Notes: generated by a model not told the origin, from the letters alone. Shown: positions 8,649-18,386, counted from the stretch's first letter. The stretch: DNA of 64,000 nucleotides from Cesiribacter sp. SM1 (GCF_020178975.1 NZ_JAHXBU010000093.1:434001-498000), one strand, 5' to 3'. Numbers and translations are program-made.

Positions 8649-9827
8649 TTGAAAGAAACAGAAAAGAAACACATTGCCATCCTGGGCTCTACCGGTTCAA
8701 TTGGTACCCAGGCGCTGGAGGTAATAGCACAGCATCCCGAAAGGTTTGCAGTAGAAGTGCTGACGGCCCAGAATAATGCACGCCTGCTCATTGAGCAGGC
8801 TTTGGCGTTTAAGCCCAATGCGGTAGTTATTGGCAATGACGAGCATTACGAACAGGTACGGGATGCCCTGCTGCCACACGATATAAAAGTGTATGCCGGC
8901 GAGCGTGCCCTGGTTTCCGTTATGGAAATGGAGACCATAGACCTGGTGCTTACCGCACTGGTAGGGTATGCAGGCCTGCAGCCAACCCTAAGAGCCATAG
9001 AAAGCGGCAAGCCTATTGCACTGGCCAACAAAGAAACCCTTGTGGTTGCCGGTGAGCTGGTAACGGCAAAGGCCCGCGAAAAGGGCGTGAACATCTACCC
9101 GGTCGATTCCGAGCATTCTGCCATCTTTCAGTGCCTGGTGGGGGAGTTTCATAACCCGATTGAAAAAATTATACTAACGGCATCCGGTGGTCCTTTCCGG
9201 GGTAAAAGCAGGGAAGAGCTGGCAAAGGTAACCAAAGCACAGGCCCTTAAGCACCCAAACTGGGATATGGGCGCAAAGGTAACCATCGATTCGGCCTCCC
9301 TCATGAACAAAGGACTGGAGGTGATTGAAGCCAAGTGGCTGTTTGGCCTTAAGCCGGAGCAGATCGATGTGGTGGTGCACCCGCAGAGTATAATTCACAG
9401 CCTGGTGCAGTTTCAGGACAGCTCTATCAAAGCACAAATGGGCCTGCCCGATATGCGCCTGCCCATACAGTTTGCACTGGGCTTTCCGGATAGACTACCG
9501 GCGCCCTTTCCACGTTTTAACTTTCTGGATTATCCGCAGTTAACCTTTGAGCAGCCAGATCTGGAGACTTTCCGGAACCTGGCGCTGGCATTTGAGGCAA
9601 TGAAGCGGGGTGGGAATGCACCCTGTATCTTAAATGCAGCTAATGAAATAGCAGTGGCTGAATTTTTAACTGATAAAATCCGTTTCCTGGATATGCCCGA
9701 CCTGGTAGAAGCCTGTTTGGCCAAAGTAAACTTCATTGAAAAGCCTTCTTTGGAAGATTACGTACAAACAGATGCCGAAACCCGAAGATTGGCACGCGAA
9801 TTGAGTAAATCCAATACAGTTCATTAA
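8649..9827 (+). CDS. dxr: 1-deoxy-D-xylulose 5-phosphate reductoisomerase
   Basis: 392 residues, normal for Dxr. It converts DXP to 2-C-methyl-D-erythritol 4-phosphate with NADPH in the non-mevalonate isoprenoid pathway. Seen: NADPH-binding GSTGSIGTQ near the N-terminus, ALANKETLV, the metal-binding SEHSAIFQ, and the substrate loop HPNWDMGAKVTIDSASLMNK. The start is a TTG at 8649, chosen because it gives KETEKKHIAILGSTGS with the usual short lead before the Rossmann strand; no ATG fits. rseP follows 8 bases later, a pairing common in bacteria. Confidence 0.97.
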   Translation: MKETEKKHIAILGSTGSIGTQALEVIAQHPERFAVEVLTAQNNARLLIEQALAFKPNAVVIGNDEHYEQVRDALLPHDIKVYAGERALVSVMEMETIDLVLTALVGYAGLQPTLRAIESGKPIALANKETLVVAGELVTAKAREKGVNIYPVDSEHSAIFQCLVGEFHNPIEKIILTASGGPFRGKSREELAKVTKAQALKHPNWDMGAKVTIDSASLMNKGLEVIEAKWLFGLKPEQIDVVVHPQSIIHSLVQFQDSSIKAQMGLPDMRLPIQFALGFPDRLPAPFPRFNFLDYPQLTFEQPDLETFRNLALAFEAMKRGGNAPCILNAANEIAVAEFLTDKIRFLDMPDLVEACLAKVNFIEKPSLEDYVQTDAETRRLARELSKSNTVH

Positions 9828-9835
9828 TACCATAA

Positions 9836-11212
9836 ATGGAAAACATTGTAATGATTGGCCAGCTGTTGCTGGGCTTGTCTATCCTGATAGGCCTGCACGA
9901 AATGGGGCACATGCTGGCAGCAAAATTCTTTGGGATGCGGGTGGAAAAATTTTCCATTGGCTTCCCTCCTAAAATTGTAGGATTCAAATCAGGCGAAACA
10001 GAATACTCACTGGGTGCTATTCCGCTGGGTGGTTTTGTAAAGATCAGCGGCATGATTGACGAATCGCTGGACATGGACCAGATGGGGGCAGAACCTCAGC
10101 CCTGGGAGTTCAGGGCAAAGCCGGCATGGCAGCGACTTATTGTAATGATGGGTGGCATTATCGTCAATGTTGTGCTGGGTATTATCATTTTCGTATTCCT
10201 TACCTACCGCTATGGCGATACCTATATTCCGCGCGAGGAAGTGGTGGAGCATGGTATTGTGGCCCTGGAGTATGGCCAGCAGATCGGTCTGAAAACAGGC
10301 GATAAAATTCTGAAGGTGAATGGCCGTGAGTATGATCGCTTTAATGATGTAGCCCGTGGAGCAGATGTAATTCTGGGAGAAGGCAGCTACTATACAGTAG
10401 AGCGCAACGGCGAGATCCTGGATATTCCAATTCCATCTGACCTGCTGGAGATCTTTACCGACAAAAATACCGCAGATCAGTTTATTACCATCCGCATGCC
10501 TTTTAAAGTGGGTGAGGTAGTGAAAGGCTCCAATGCCGATAAAGCAGGCCTGCAGGCCGGCGACAGGATTGTGGCTGTAAATGGTAAGCAGTTTACCTAC
10601 TTCGACGAGTTTGCAGAGATGCTCTCCGGCCAGTCTGGCGGAGAGGTACAGTTTACTGTACAGCGCGGAGAGACCCCTGCTACACAACAGGGGGTTGAAA
10701 ACCAGGTTATGGTTGAAGATCAGAATGCCAGCACTGTGCAGCTAACAGCACAGGTAGATGAAGAAGGCCGCGTAGGCTTTTACCCTGAGCCGCTGTTAGA
10801 TGTGCGCAGGGAGCAATTTGGTGCTGTAGAATCTCTTGGAAAAGGCACTGAAAAAGCTTTCGAATCTGTATGGCTCAACATCCGTGGCTTCGGCAAAATA
10901 TTCAGTGGCGATGTTAACGTATCTAAATCTGTAAAAGGCCCCATTGGTATTCGCGAGATATATGGTGGTACCTGGGACTGGACCCGTTTCTGGACCATTA
11001 CCGGTCTGCTTAGCATGTGGCTTGCCTTTGTAAACTTCCTGCCAATTCCGGCACTGGATGGTGGCCACGTAATGTTCCTGACCTACGAAATGGTAAGCGG
11101 AAGCAAGCCTAGCGATAAATTCCTGGAGGTAGCACAAAAGGCCGGCATGATCCTGATCTTTGCCATCATGGGTCTGGTGCTCTTCAATGACATCTTTAAC
11201 CTCTTTGTGTAG
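9836..11212 (+). CDS. rseP: RIP site-2 metalloprotease RseP
   Basis: 458 residues. An inner-membrane zinc protease of family M50 that cuts membrane-embedded anti-sigma factors and leftover signal peptides. The zinc motif HExxH is His21-His25 (LHEMGHMLAAKFF) in the first membrane helix and the third ligand region is NFLPIPALDGGH near the C-terminus. Two PDZ domains lie between (about 125-200 and 220-300, with GLKTGDKILKVNG and GLQAGDRIVAVNG). The region between the second PDZ and the next helix contains a Gln/Val-rich insertion (about 280-310). Probably co-transcribed with dxr; a hairpin terminator follows at 11251. Confidence 0.96.
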   Translation: MENIVMIGQLLLGLSILIGLHEMGHMLAAKFFGMRVEKFSIGFPPKIVGFKSGETEYSLGAIPLGGFVKISGMIDESLDMDQMGAEPQPWEFRAKPAWQRLIVMMGGIIVNVVLGIIIFVFLTYRYGDTYIPREEVVEHGIVALEYGQQIGLKTGDKILKVNGREYDRFNDVARGADVILGEGSYYTVERNGEILDIPIPSDLLEIFTDKNTADQFITIRMPFKVGEVVKGSNADKAGLQAGDRIVAVNGKQFTYFDEFAEMLSGQSGGEVQFTVQRGETPATQQGVENQVMVEDQNASTVQLTAQVDEEGRVGFYPEPLLDVRREQFGAVESLGKGTEKAFESVWLNIRGFGKIFSGDVNVSKSVKGPIGIREIYGGTWDWTRFWTITGLLSMWLAFVNFLPIPALDGGHVMFLTYEMVSGSKPSDKFLEVAQKAGMILIFAIMGLVLFNDIFNLFV

Positions 11213-11250
11213 GAGAGGGTAGAGGATAGAAGTTAGATAAAAGAATACAG

Positions 11251-11282
11251 GAGCTGCTCTTAACGGGCAGCTTTTTCTTTTT
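11251..11282 (+). terminator. Rho-independent terminator after rseP
   Basis: AGCTGC at 11252-11257 pairs with GCAGCT at 11267-11272 and is followed by TTTTCTTTTT. It lies 40 bases past the rseP stop. Confidence 0.65.
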
Positions 11283-11292
11283 GAAGCCTTAC

Positions 11293-11320
11293 ACCTGACA
11301 GGTTTTAGAACCTGTCAGGT
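11293..11320. repeat. 12-bp perfect palindromic repeat between convergent rseP and cupin genes
   Basis: ACCTGACAGGTT (11293-11304) and AACCTGTCAGGT (11309-11320) are exact reverse complements around a TTAG loop. It sits 12 bases past the stop of the minus-strand cupin gene. Palindromes with this ACCTGACAGGTT core are, from memory, frequent between genes of Bacteroidota; it could also work as a terminator hairpin but lacks a T run on either side. Confidence 0.6.
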
Positions 11321-11332
11321 CTGCATACAAGT

Positions 11333-11857
11333 CTATTGCAGGGGGTAACGCCATTCTTTCATCAGCGGTCCGCTTTTACCACCAACAGGATCTGTAGCAG
11401 GCAGGGCTACCTGCTCAATATTATCCCTCTTTTCTTCCGGATTATCCTTTTCGGTGCAAACATCATAATCTTCCTGGCCTTTGGGGTAGGCGCCTACCAC
11501 TTTAAAATCAGCAGATGCCCATTTTCGGCAGTGCCCTACACCGGCAGGAATCACCACCATATCTCCACTTTCAACATCTACCTCTTTGCCGCCCGGCCCA
11601 CCAAAAATGATGGTTGCTTTACCGCTGTACACCCCCAGTACTTCATGGGCGGTGCTGTGGTAATGGTGGTAATCATATACGCCATTGGTCCAGCTGCCAC
11701 CCCAGCTATTTTCTTCAAAAGCATGTTTAAACTTGTTTAATATTTCTTCAGCAGGTGTATATACCTGCCGGTACAGGAGCAGGGGTAGTTTTGGGTTGTT
11801 TGGGATATTGCCGTGCTGGCTTGTTAAGGGGTAGAGGGTAACATTATAACTGGCCAT
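11333..11857 (-). CDS. YjlB-like cupin protein
   Basis: 174 residues with a single cupin barrel. Metal-binding residues appear as DYHHYHSTAHEVLGVYSG (His, His, Glu) and the second-motif His in PAGVGHCR. The overall layout, a leader ending in NSWGGSWTNGVYDYHHYHS and a tail PVGGKSGPLMKEW, is that of the YjlB subfamily of unknown function. Cytoplasmic, no signal peptide. It lies last in a minus-strand series after the two small membrane proteins, with 65 bases between. Substrate not known. Confidence 0.82.
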   Translation of the reverse strand: MASYNVTLYPLTSQHGNIPNNPKLPLLLYRQVYTPAEEILNKFKHAFEENSWGGSWTNGVYDYHHYHSTAHEVLGVYSGKATIIFGGPGGKEVDVESGDMVVIPAGVGHCRKWASADFKVVGAYPKGQEDYDVCTEKDNPEEKRDNIEQVALPATDPVGGKSGPLMKEWRYPLQ

Positions 11858-11922
11858 CGTACTTATATGAATTCATTAAAAATCATAAAAGGGTTATAGC
11901 CTGTTTTGTTTCAAAATAGTGG

Positions 11923-12135
11923 TTACACCAGCCCCCGGATAAACATATAGAAAAATATAAAGAAGGAAAGCAGTGAAAGAATCTGGGGCAGCCATTTCCT
12001 TTCTTTGATACAGTCCTCATAGTCCGCCTGCTTCTGCTGGTCTACATAGACGATTATCCCCCTTAATTTCAGAAAACTGTACAGACCTGAAAGCGCAGGT
12101 ATCAGGGGGAGTGCTTTATACAAGAGACGTAGCAT
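11923..12135 (-). CDS. Small membrane protein, unknown
   Basis: 70 residues with an N-terminal hydrophobic stretch (MLRLLYKALPLIPALSGLY) and a C-terminal one (ILSLLSFFIFFYMFIRG), linked by a polar middle segment. The ATG at 12135 overlaps the end of the upstream gene by 20 bases, which points to translational coupling. I do not recognise the family. It may act with the 167-residue membrane protein encoded just before it. Confidence 0.6.
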   Translation of the reverse strand: MLRLLYKALPLIPALSGLYSFLKLRGIIVYVDQQKQADYEDCIKERKWLPQILSLLSFFIFFYMFIRGLV

Positions 12136-12619
12136 GCTCTTTTTGCTTAGATGCCAGAAAGATCTTGATCCTATCGTATTGTTCTATTTCTGCAGGTATG
12201 AAAATAATACCCGATTCAGAGGTAAGGCGGTATTTGCTGAAGTAATAATTAACTGTTGTGAAGAAACTGTCATCTATAACGATCAGACCATAGGACTTTT
12301 CTTTGATATCCCTGATTGCGCTGTATTTGATGCGTACAGTTAATAATCCTTCGCCTTTGCGGATGATTTCATGATCTGTTATGCTGATAGCAGTATTGGA
12401 TAAGGCAAATGGCATTAGCAGGCGTATAAACCATACTATTGCTGCTATGAATAATATAATAAGTGTGAACGTGCCCATTACCCACAGGTCTGGTTGACGG
12501 AAGAGCATCAGAATAATAAAGATTGCGTAAACGCTGAACAATGTTTTGATGGCACCCCAATTGAATGCTGCCTTGAGCTTATCCTGTGCCTCTACAGTAA
12601 GGAGGTAGGTTCCTGTCAT
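12116..12619 (-). CDS. Membrane protein with a PH-like C-terminal domain, unknown
   Basis: 167 residues. Two neighbouring membrane segments (about 25-45 and 50-72) are followed by a beta-rich domain (about 78-160) with NTAISITDHEIIRKGEGL and IRDIKEKSYGLIVIDD, which resembles the bacterial PH-like or YdbT/YcxB type found after a helical hairpin. Function unknown. It begins 26 bases after the stop of the PorE-like gene and overlaps the next small membrane gene, so the three are likely on one minus-strand transcript. Confidence 0.65.
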   Translation of the reverse strand: MTGTYLLTVEAQDKLKAAFNWGAIKTLFSVYAIFIILMLFRQPDLWVMGTFTLIILFIAAIVWFIRLLMPFALSNTAISITDHEIIRKGEGLLTVRIKYSAIRDIKEKSYGLIVIDDSFFTTVNYYFSKYRLTSESGIIFIPAEIEQYDRIKIFLASKQKEHATSLV

Positions 12620-12645
12620 AAGGGTGTTGTGGTAGCGTTATGACT

Positions 12646-14628
12646 TTACTTCATCGCCTCTTCCTCGCCGGGCCTGATGAGCTCGAACTCAACGCGGCGG
12701 TTCAGCTTTTTGTCTTCTTCGGTTTTTTCTTCAGGTACTATGGGCTTGGAACTGCCATAGCCAATGGCTTCAACCTGTGCTTCGTTAACATTGGCAAAGT
12801 GTACCAGGTACTCCATAATGGCCAGTGCCCTTTTTTGCGATAGCTGCTTGTTGGATTCTTCGTCCCCATCAGAATCAGTGTGGCCTGAAATTACCAGCTT
12901 CACGTCAGGGTTATCGATCAGGAAGTTCGCCAGCTTGTTAAGGTCGGGGTACATTTGCGGAGTAACCGTAGAACTGCCACTGGAAAAGTCAATGGTTGTA
13001 AACTCCAGCTTTTTGCTGATGCTCTGGGCTTTGCGATGGATTTCCAAGTCGTCATCCAGGTGAAAGATCTCCTCTATGCGAAAGAAATCATTTCCCTGGA
13101 TTACCAGCAGGTAGTTCCGGTCTTTGATCAGGTCGAACTCGAAGCTGCCATTTTCGCGCAGGAATTTTGGTTCAATCTCCACGCCCTTGTCTAGGTCTAT
13201 TACACTTACTATGCCCTTAAAGGGCAGGCCGGTATCCTGGTCAGACAATGATCCTTTGAACTTGGTGGTAGCCAGCGGCTGGGCACCCATGGGCAGCGGG
13301 AAGGAGTAAAGGTCCAGGTTAGCCATTTTGTCCTGTTTGCTGGCGGCGTAGTAAAGGTCTTTCGATTCCGAATCGATGGTAAAGTAAAACTCACTGCCCT
13401 TGCCATTTACAAGTGGCCCTATGTTTACAGGCTCTCCCCAGCGAGGCGAGTTGCCGCGGCCGGCATGCCAGTAGCTCTTGTATATATCGAACTCACCAAA
13501 ATTGAGCATATGCCCGTTAGAGCTGAAGTATAAAATGTTATAACGGGGGTGAATAAAAGGGCTAACCTCGTTATTGCGGGTATTTACCACGGGGCCGGCA
13601 TTGCGGGCCGGCATCCATTCACCGTTTCCTTTTTTATAGGTAAACCATATGTCTGACATGCCAAAGCCGCCAATGCGGTCGGAGGCAAAGTAGAGTGTAT
13701 CTTCTGTGTGGGAGAGGGAGGGGTGCGAGTCCCAGCCAATAGAGTTTACATTGATGCCCAGGTTGCGAATGCCGCCCCAGGTGCCGTCGGCCTGTTGTTG
13801 GGCTACAAAAAGATCGCAGCTGCCGTAGCTGTCGGGAGAGTCGCAGCGGCTGAAGTAAATGGTTTTGCCATCGCGGCTGATGGTGGCAGAACCTTCGTTG
13901 TACTGGGTGTTAATGCCCTGGAATGATTCTGATGTGCTCCAGACGCCATCCTGAAATTCGCTGAAATACAGATCTTCGTTCACGGTTTTTTCAAGGCCCC
14001 GCCGCTTCATGTTCCGCTTGGAGGTGAGGATCATGAGGTTGTTCTGCAGGTTGAGGGCCGGGCCGTAATCTTCGGATTTTGAGTTAATGTTATTGCCCAT
14101 GTTCAGGAGCACACTGCGCGGTGGCATCAGCGTATCTACCTGGCGGCGGTATTCTACCAGCTCATAATAATACTCAAGAGGTACGTACAAGTCTGCCTCA
14201 TTTTTGTTAAGTTCGTTGTAATGCAGCTCTACTTTACGAAGGTCAATATCGCTGCGGTGGTGCTTTAGCACCAGCCGGTAATACATGCTGGCTTCTTCCG
14301 GGTTGCCCAGCAATTCGGTAAGTTTGGCAAGCCTCCAGAGATAATAAGTATCTTTGTAAAAGTTCTGAATACCAAAATTGCTGATGTAGGCCTTCAGCAC
14401 TTTATGGAGTTTGGGCCAGTCTTGTTTCTGCTCCAGCTCCTTGATTAATTGCTGCTGCTTACGGTCGGTATAATAGGCGGAACGGTTAACGTTCTTGAAA
14501 AGTGCGATGGGCTGGTTTCGCAGATCGGCAGAGTCTTGTTGCAGTTGTGCATGGGCTGACAGTCCCGGCATCAGCCATGCTGTCAGGTACAGTGCCAGTG
14601 AACAAACAAGCCCGGAAACATTTTTCAT
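12646..14628 (-). CDS. PorE-like OmpA family envelope protein (TPR, PD40 propeller, CRD, OmpA)
   Basis: 660 residues. Signal peptide (1-27, ending SAHAQ), TPR-like helices (about 45-165), a PD40/WD40-like propeller (about 200-455, with repeats such as TIYFSRCDSPDSYGSCDLFV, LYFASDRIGGFGMSDIW and LYFSSNGH), a carboxypeptidase-regulatory domain (about 460-530) and a C-terminal OmpA peptidoglycan-binding domain (about 545-655, VISGHTDSDGDEESNKQLS and NRRVEFEL). This exact order is that of PorE, the T9SS component that links the secretion complex to peptidoglycan. Relatives with the same layout can serve other envelope roles, so PorE itself is not certain. It is divergent from lon. Confidence 0.82.
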   Translation of the reverse strand: MKNVSGLVCSLALYLTAWLMPGLSAHAQLQQDSADLRNQPIALFKNVNRSAYYTDRKQQQLIKELEQKQDWPKLHKVLKAYISNFGIQNFYKDTYYLWRLAKLTELLGNPEEASMYYRLVLKHHRSDIDLRKVELHYNELNKNEADLYVPLEYYYELVEYRRQVDTLMPPRSVLLNMGNNINSKSEDYGPALNLQNNLMILTSKRNMKRRGLEKTVNEDLYFSEFQDGVWSTSESFQGINTQYNEGSATISRDGKTIYFSRCDSPDSYGSCDLFVAQQQADGTWGGIRNLGINVNSIGWDSHPSLSHTEDTLYFASDRIGGFGMSDIWFTYKKGNGEWMPARNAGPVVNTRNNEVSPFIHPRYNILYFSSNGHMLNFGEFDIYKSYWHAGRGNSPRWGEPVNIGPLVNGKGSEFYFTIDSESKDLYYAASKQDKMANLDLYSFPLPMGAQPLATTKFKGSLSDQDTGLPFKGIVSVIDLDKGVEIEPKFLRENGSFEFDLIKDRNYLLVIQGNDFFRIEEIFHLDDDLEIHRKAQSISKKLEFTTIDFSSGSSTVTPQMYPDLNKLANFLIDNPDVKLVISGHTDSDGDEESNKQLSQKRALAIMEYLVHFANVNEAQVEAIGYGSSKPIVPEEKTEEDKKLNRRVEFELIRPGEEEAMK

Positions 14629-14699
14629 CTTAAAACCTCTCTTAAAGCAAAGAGTGTAAAGCTAATGGGGATGAGAGACAGCGAATTGTATCTATTAAA

Positions 14700-14707
14700 C
14701 AAAAATA
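14700..14707 (-). promoter_or_regulatory. Candidate -7 element for the PorE-like gene
   Basis: Read on the minus strand the bases are TATTTTTG, a match to the Bacteroidota TAnnTTTG -7 consensus, 72 bases upstream of the PorE-like start. No good -33 TTTG was seen. Confidence 0.35.
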
Positions 14708-14813
14708 AGCTTTTTCTGCATACTTTTGGCATTTGCCTTGCAGAATGTAAGATTGCTTTGGGTTTAGAGTATTTTGTAGAAATGATGCCATATTGGCATA
14801 AATATAGTCGTGC

Positions 14814-17294
14814 ATGAGCAATAAATATAGCCCTATCAAAGGGTCACTATTCCTTGATAAATACAGCGGAGACGAATCCGACGATCTGGTGCAATTGATC
14901 ACCCCGGATGCGGGTGGTGAATTGGATGAAAGCAGCGTGCCGGACGAGCTACCCATTCTGCCGGTGCGTAATACCGTACTTTTCCCCGGTGTGGTGCTTC
15001 CTATTACAGTAGGCCGCCAAAAATCAATCAGGCTTGTAAAAGAAGCTTATAAAAAAGAGCGTCTGGTGGGGGTAATAGCCCAGAAGAAAGATACCTCCGA
15101 AGAGCCCTCCTTTGATGAGATATACAAAACAGGCACTCTTGCCAAAATTATAAAAATGCTGGTGCTGCCCGATGGCAACACTACCATCATTATTCAGGGC
15201 AAGCAGCGCTTTGCCATTACCGAAAATGTGCAGGAAGATCCTTACCTGAAGGCAAAGGTGCGGCTCATCAAAGAGAAGTTTCCTTCTAAAGAATCAAAGG
15301 AGACCAAAGCACTGGTTACTTCCCTGAAAGATGCAGCCACCAAAATCATTGAGCTAAACCCTGAGATACCACAGGAGGCACAGGTTGCCCTCGATAATAT
15401 TGAAAGCACTCCTTTCCTCACGCATTTTCTTTCTTCTAACATCAATGCCGATGTGGCAGATAAGCAAAAGCTGCTGGAGATAGACGATGGCATACGCCGT
15501 GCTACTTTGTTGCTCAAGTACATGCTCAAGGACATCCAGATGCTGGAGATCAAGCAGGAAATACACCAGAAGGTGCATACCGATATTGACCAGCAGCAGC
15601 GCGATTATTACCTGCGCCAGCAGATAAAGGTGCTGCAGGATGAGCTGGGCCAGGAATCTCCAGACCAGGAGGTGGAGGCGCTGCGCCTGCGTGGTGAGGG
15701 TAAAAAATGGCCTGACAGGGTTGCCAAACATTTTAACAAAGAGCTTGACAAGGTGCTGCGCATGAACCCTATGGCAGCAGAGTATCCTGTTGCACTCTCC
15801 TACGCAGAGCTGCTGGTAGAGCTGCCCTGGGAAGATTATTCAAAAGATAATTTTGACCTGAAGCGTGCCCGCAAGGTGCTCGATAAGGACCATCATGGGC
15901 TTGAAAAAGTAAAGGAGCGCATTCTGGAATACCTGGCCGTGCTTAAGCTCAAGCAGGATATGAAAGCGCCCATTCTCTGCCTCTATGGCCCTCCGGGTGT
16001 GGGTAAAACCTCGCTTGGTAAATCGGTGGCAAAAGCCCTGGGCCGCGAGTATGTGCGCATGAGCCTGGGTGGCGTGCACGACGAAGCCGAAATACGCGGA
16101 CACCGCAAAACCTATGTGGGTGCCATGCCGGGTAAAATTGTGCAGAACATCAAAAAGGCAGGCACCTCTAACCCGGTGTTTATCCTGGATGAGATAGATA
16201 AGGTTAGCTCTGATTTCAGGGGAGATCCTTCTTCGGCCCTGCTGGAGGTGCTGGACCCCGAGCAGAACGATTCCTTCCAGGACAACTACCTGGAGGTAGA
16301 GTACGACCTGAGCAAGGTGCTCTTTATTGCTACTGCCAACTCTCTGGATACCATTCAGCCTGCCCTGCGCGACCGGATGGAGATTATTGAAGTGACCGGC
16401 TACACGCTGGAAGAAAAGGTGCAGATTTCCAAAAAGCACCTGATCCCAAAGCAGAAGAACGATAACGGCGTGCCTGCAAAAGAACTGCAGATCACCGACG
16501 AGGCTGTTGCTGCCATTGTGGAGGGGTACACCCGCGAATCTGGTGTGCGTAGCCTGGAGCGGCAAATAGGCAAGGTGGTGCGTTATGCTGCCAAGTCTAT
16601 TGCCATGGAACAGGAGTACCACAAGAAAGTACAGCCGCAGCACCTGAAAGAAATTTTAGGAGCCGAGATATTCGATAATGAAGAATACCAGGAGCACGAA
16701 TCTGCAGGGGTGGTAACCGGCCTTGCCTGGACACAGTTTGGCGGCGAAATTCTTTTTGTAGAAAGCAGCCTTAGCCGTGGCAAAGGCAAGCTTACCCTTA
16801 GCGGCAAGCTGGGCGATGTAATGAAAGAATCTGCCATGGCTGCCCTAAGCTACCTGCGTGCCAATGCAGAAGAAATTGGCATAGACCATCGCCTGTTCGA
16901 TAAGTACGATCTGCACGTGCACGTACCGGCTGGTGCAGTGCCCAAGGACGGCCCCAGTGCAGGTATTACCATGCTTACCTCCATGGCCTCAGCCTTTACC
17001 CAGCGCAAGGTACGCAACCGCCTGGCCATGACGGGCGAAATAACCCTGCGTGGTAAGGTGCTGCCGGTGGGTGGTATTAAGGAAAAGCTGCTGGCGGCAA
17101 AACGTGCCGGTATTACCGACCTGATCCTTTGCTATAAAAACCGCAAGGATATAGAGGAGATCAATGAACGCTACCTGAAAGGCCTGAATATTCATTATGT
17201 GGATTATGCTGCCGAGGTGCTGGAGTTTGCCCTTTTGCCGGATAAGGTGAAAGGAGCAAAGAAGCTTGAGGTAGAAGATGTAAAGAAAGATTAA
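14814..17294 (+). CDS. lon: ATP-dependent protease Lon
   Basis: 826 residues. Cytoplasmic AAA+ serine protease that degrades misfolded and regulatory proteins. The N-terminal LAN substrate domain starts near residue 43 ([19 protein letters not shown]), Walker A is GPPGVGKTS at Gly392-Ser400, Walker B is [10 protein letters not shown], and the protease domain has the catalytic Ser715 in [11 protein letters not shown] and [19 protein letters not shown] containing the Lys region. The start gives a 40-residue acidic leader before the LAN domain, usual for Bacteroidota Lon. It is divergent from the PorE-like gene; a strong hairpin terminator follows the stop. Confidence 0.97.
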   Translation: MSNKYSPIKGSLFLDKYSGDESDDLVQLITPDAGGELDESSVPDELPILPVRNTVLFPGVVLPITVGRQKSIRLVKEAYKKERLVGVIAQKKDTSEEPSFDEIYKTGTLAKIIKMLVLPDGNTTIIIQGKQRFAITENVQEDPYLKAKVRLIKEKFPSKESKETKALVTSLKDAATKIIELNPEIPQEAQVALDNIESTPFLTHFLSSNINADVADKQKLLEIDDGIRRATLLLKYMLKDIQMLEIKQEIHQKVHTDIDQQQRDYYLRQQIKVLQDELGQESPDQEVEALRLRGEGKKWPDRVAKHFNKELDKVLRMNPMAAEYPVALSYAELLVELPWEDYSKDNFDLKRARKVLDKDHHGLEKVKERILEYLAVLKLKQDMKAPILCLYGPPGVGKTSLGKSVAKALGREYVRMSLGGVHDEAEIRGHRKTYVGAMPGKIVQNIKKAGTSNPVFILDEIDKVSSDFRGDPSSALLEVLDPEQNDSFQDNYLEVEYDLSKVLFIATANSLDTIQPALRDRMEIIEVTGYTLEEKVQISKKHLIPKQKNDNGVPAKELQITDEAVAAIVEGYTRESGVRSLERQIGKVVRYAAKSIAMEQEYHKKVQPQHLKEILGAEIFDNEEYQEHESAGVVTGLAWTQFGGEILFVESSLSRGKGKLTLSGKLGDVMKESAMAALSYLRANAEEIGIDHRLFDKYDLHVHVPAGAVPKDGPSAGITMLTSMASAFTQRKVRNRLAMTGEITLRGKVLPVGGIKEKLLAAKRAGITDLILCYKNRKDIEEINERYLKGLNIHYVDYAAEVLEFALLPDKVKGAKKLEVEDVKKD

Positions 17295-17303
17295 GTACAT
17301 AAA

Positions 17304-17349
17304 AGCGGTACCGGAACGTTTTATATTCCGGTACCGCTTCTTTTTTTTC
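17304..17349 (+). terminator. Rho-independent terminator of lon
   Basis: AGCGGTACCGGAA (17304-17316) pairs perfectly with TTCCGGTACCGCT (17326-17338) and is followed by TTCTTTTTTTT. The porQ GTG lies only 9 bases further, so porQ transcription either reads through or starts inside or near lon's end. Confidence 0.85.
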
Positions 17350-17357
17350 CAGGAAAC

Positions 17358-18344
17358 GTGCCCCTACGCTTTTTAACCCTGTTTATTGCCCTGCTAAGCC
17401 TGGGAGTAGCCAAAGCTACAGCGCAGGTGGGCGGGAGGCATTCTTTTAGTTTTCTGGAGCTGCCACCTACGGCAACGGTAAGTGCCCTGGGCGGTGCTGC
17501 CACGGCTGCGCCATCGGGCGCTGGCTTCTGGCAGTATAATCCCGCCCTGGCCGATTCTGTTAGTGCCCAAACCCTGCACCTGAGCTACCTGCCCTATTAT
17601 GCCGATATCAGGCAACTGCAGCTGGGCTGGGCGCAGCCTTTTAAGGGTGGTTATCTGCTGGGTGGGGTGCAGTACCTCAATTATGGCGATATGCAGGGCT
17701 ACGATCCTACAGGGGTAGCGGAAGGGGAGTTCTCTGCCAGTGACTGGGCCATATCGGCAGGTTACAGCCGCAGCTTTAAGCATTATGCGGCGGGTGCTGT
17801 ATTGAAGTGGGCCTCTTCCGGCATAGAGGGCTACAGGGCCTCTGCCCTGGCAATTGATGCAGGGGGTAGGTTCAGGCATCCATCAAAAGATTTAACGGTG
17901 GGCTTCCTGATCAGAAATTTAGGTTTGCCCCTGAGCCGTTATGCTGAAGAAACGCCGGAGCTGCCCCTGGACGTGCAGCTGGGCGCCAGTTTTAAACCGC
18001 AGTTTATGCCGTTTCGGTTTTATGTGCAGGCGCATCATTTACAGTTGCCAAGACTTTGGCAGGAAAGCAACAAAGAAGCACCTGCTGTGTTTGGTAAGGT
18101 GATGCGGCACGTTACGCTGGGCACAGAGCTTGTGGTCAGCCGCAACATAAACCTTCGGTTTGGCTATAACTATCTGCGCAGGCAGGAGCTAAAGCTGCCA
18201 GAGACCTCCGGTGGCGCTGGTTTTTCAGCAGGTTTAATGGTGCAGAGCAGGCGTTTTCGCTTCGATTACAGCCGTGCCTGGTACCATGCAGCAGGAGGAC
18301 GCCATCAGCTAAGCCTGATGTTCAATATGAAACAATTGCTTTAG
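17358..18344 (+). CDS. porQ: Type IX secretion system protein PorQ
   Basis: 328 residues from a GTG start that yields a signal peptide (MPLRFLTLFIALLSLGVAKA). The mature part opens with GRHSFSFLELPPTATVSALGG and FWQYNPAL, the characteristic start of PorQ, then forms a predicted outer-membrane beta barrel of the PorV/PorQ kind. In T9SS, PorQ works with PorU, PorV and PorZ in the attachment complex that cleaves and anchors cargo at the cell surface. It sits between two protease genes (lon and hslU) on the same strand, with 42 bases to hslU. Confidence 0.9.
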   Translation: MPLRFLTLFIALLSLGVAKATAQVGGRHSFSFLELPPTATVSALGGAATAAPSGAGFWQYNPALADSVSAQTLHLSYLPYYADIRQLQLGWAQPFKGGYLLGGVQYLNYGDMQGYDPTGVAEGEFSASDWAISAGYSRSFKHYAAGAVLKWASSGIEGYRASALAIDAGGRFRHPSKDLTVGFLIRNLGLPLSRYAEETPELPLDVQLGASFKPQFMPFRFYVQAHHLQLPRLWQESNKEAPAVFGKVMRHVTLGTELVVSRNINLRFGYNYLRRQELKLPETSGGAGFSAGLMVQSRRFRFDYSRAWYHAAGGRHQLSLMFNMKQLL

Positions 18345-18386
18345 CGCTCCCCGGGAGCGCAGTTTTTAAGCTTACTACTATTAATT

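Noticed and set aside
10007-10687. 226-codon minus-strand ORF
   Set aside because: Antisense to rseP, whose PDZ and HExxH motifs define the true frame.
15840-16643. 267-codon minus-strand ORF
   Set aside because: Lies wholly inside lon in a shadow frame; the product is low-complexity with no motif.
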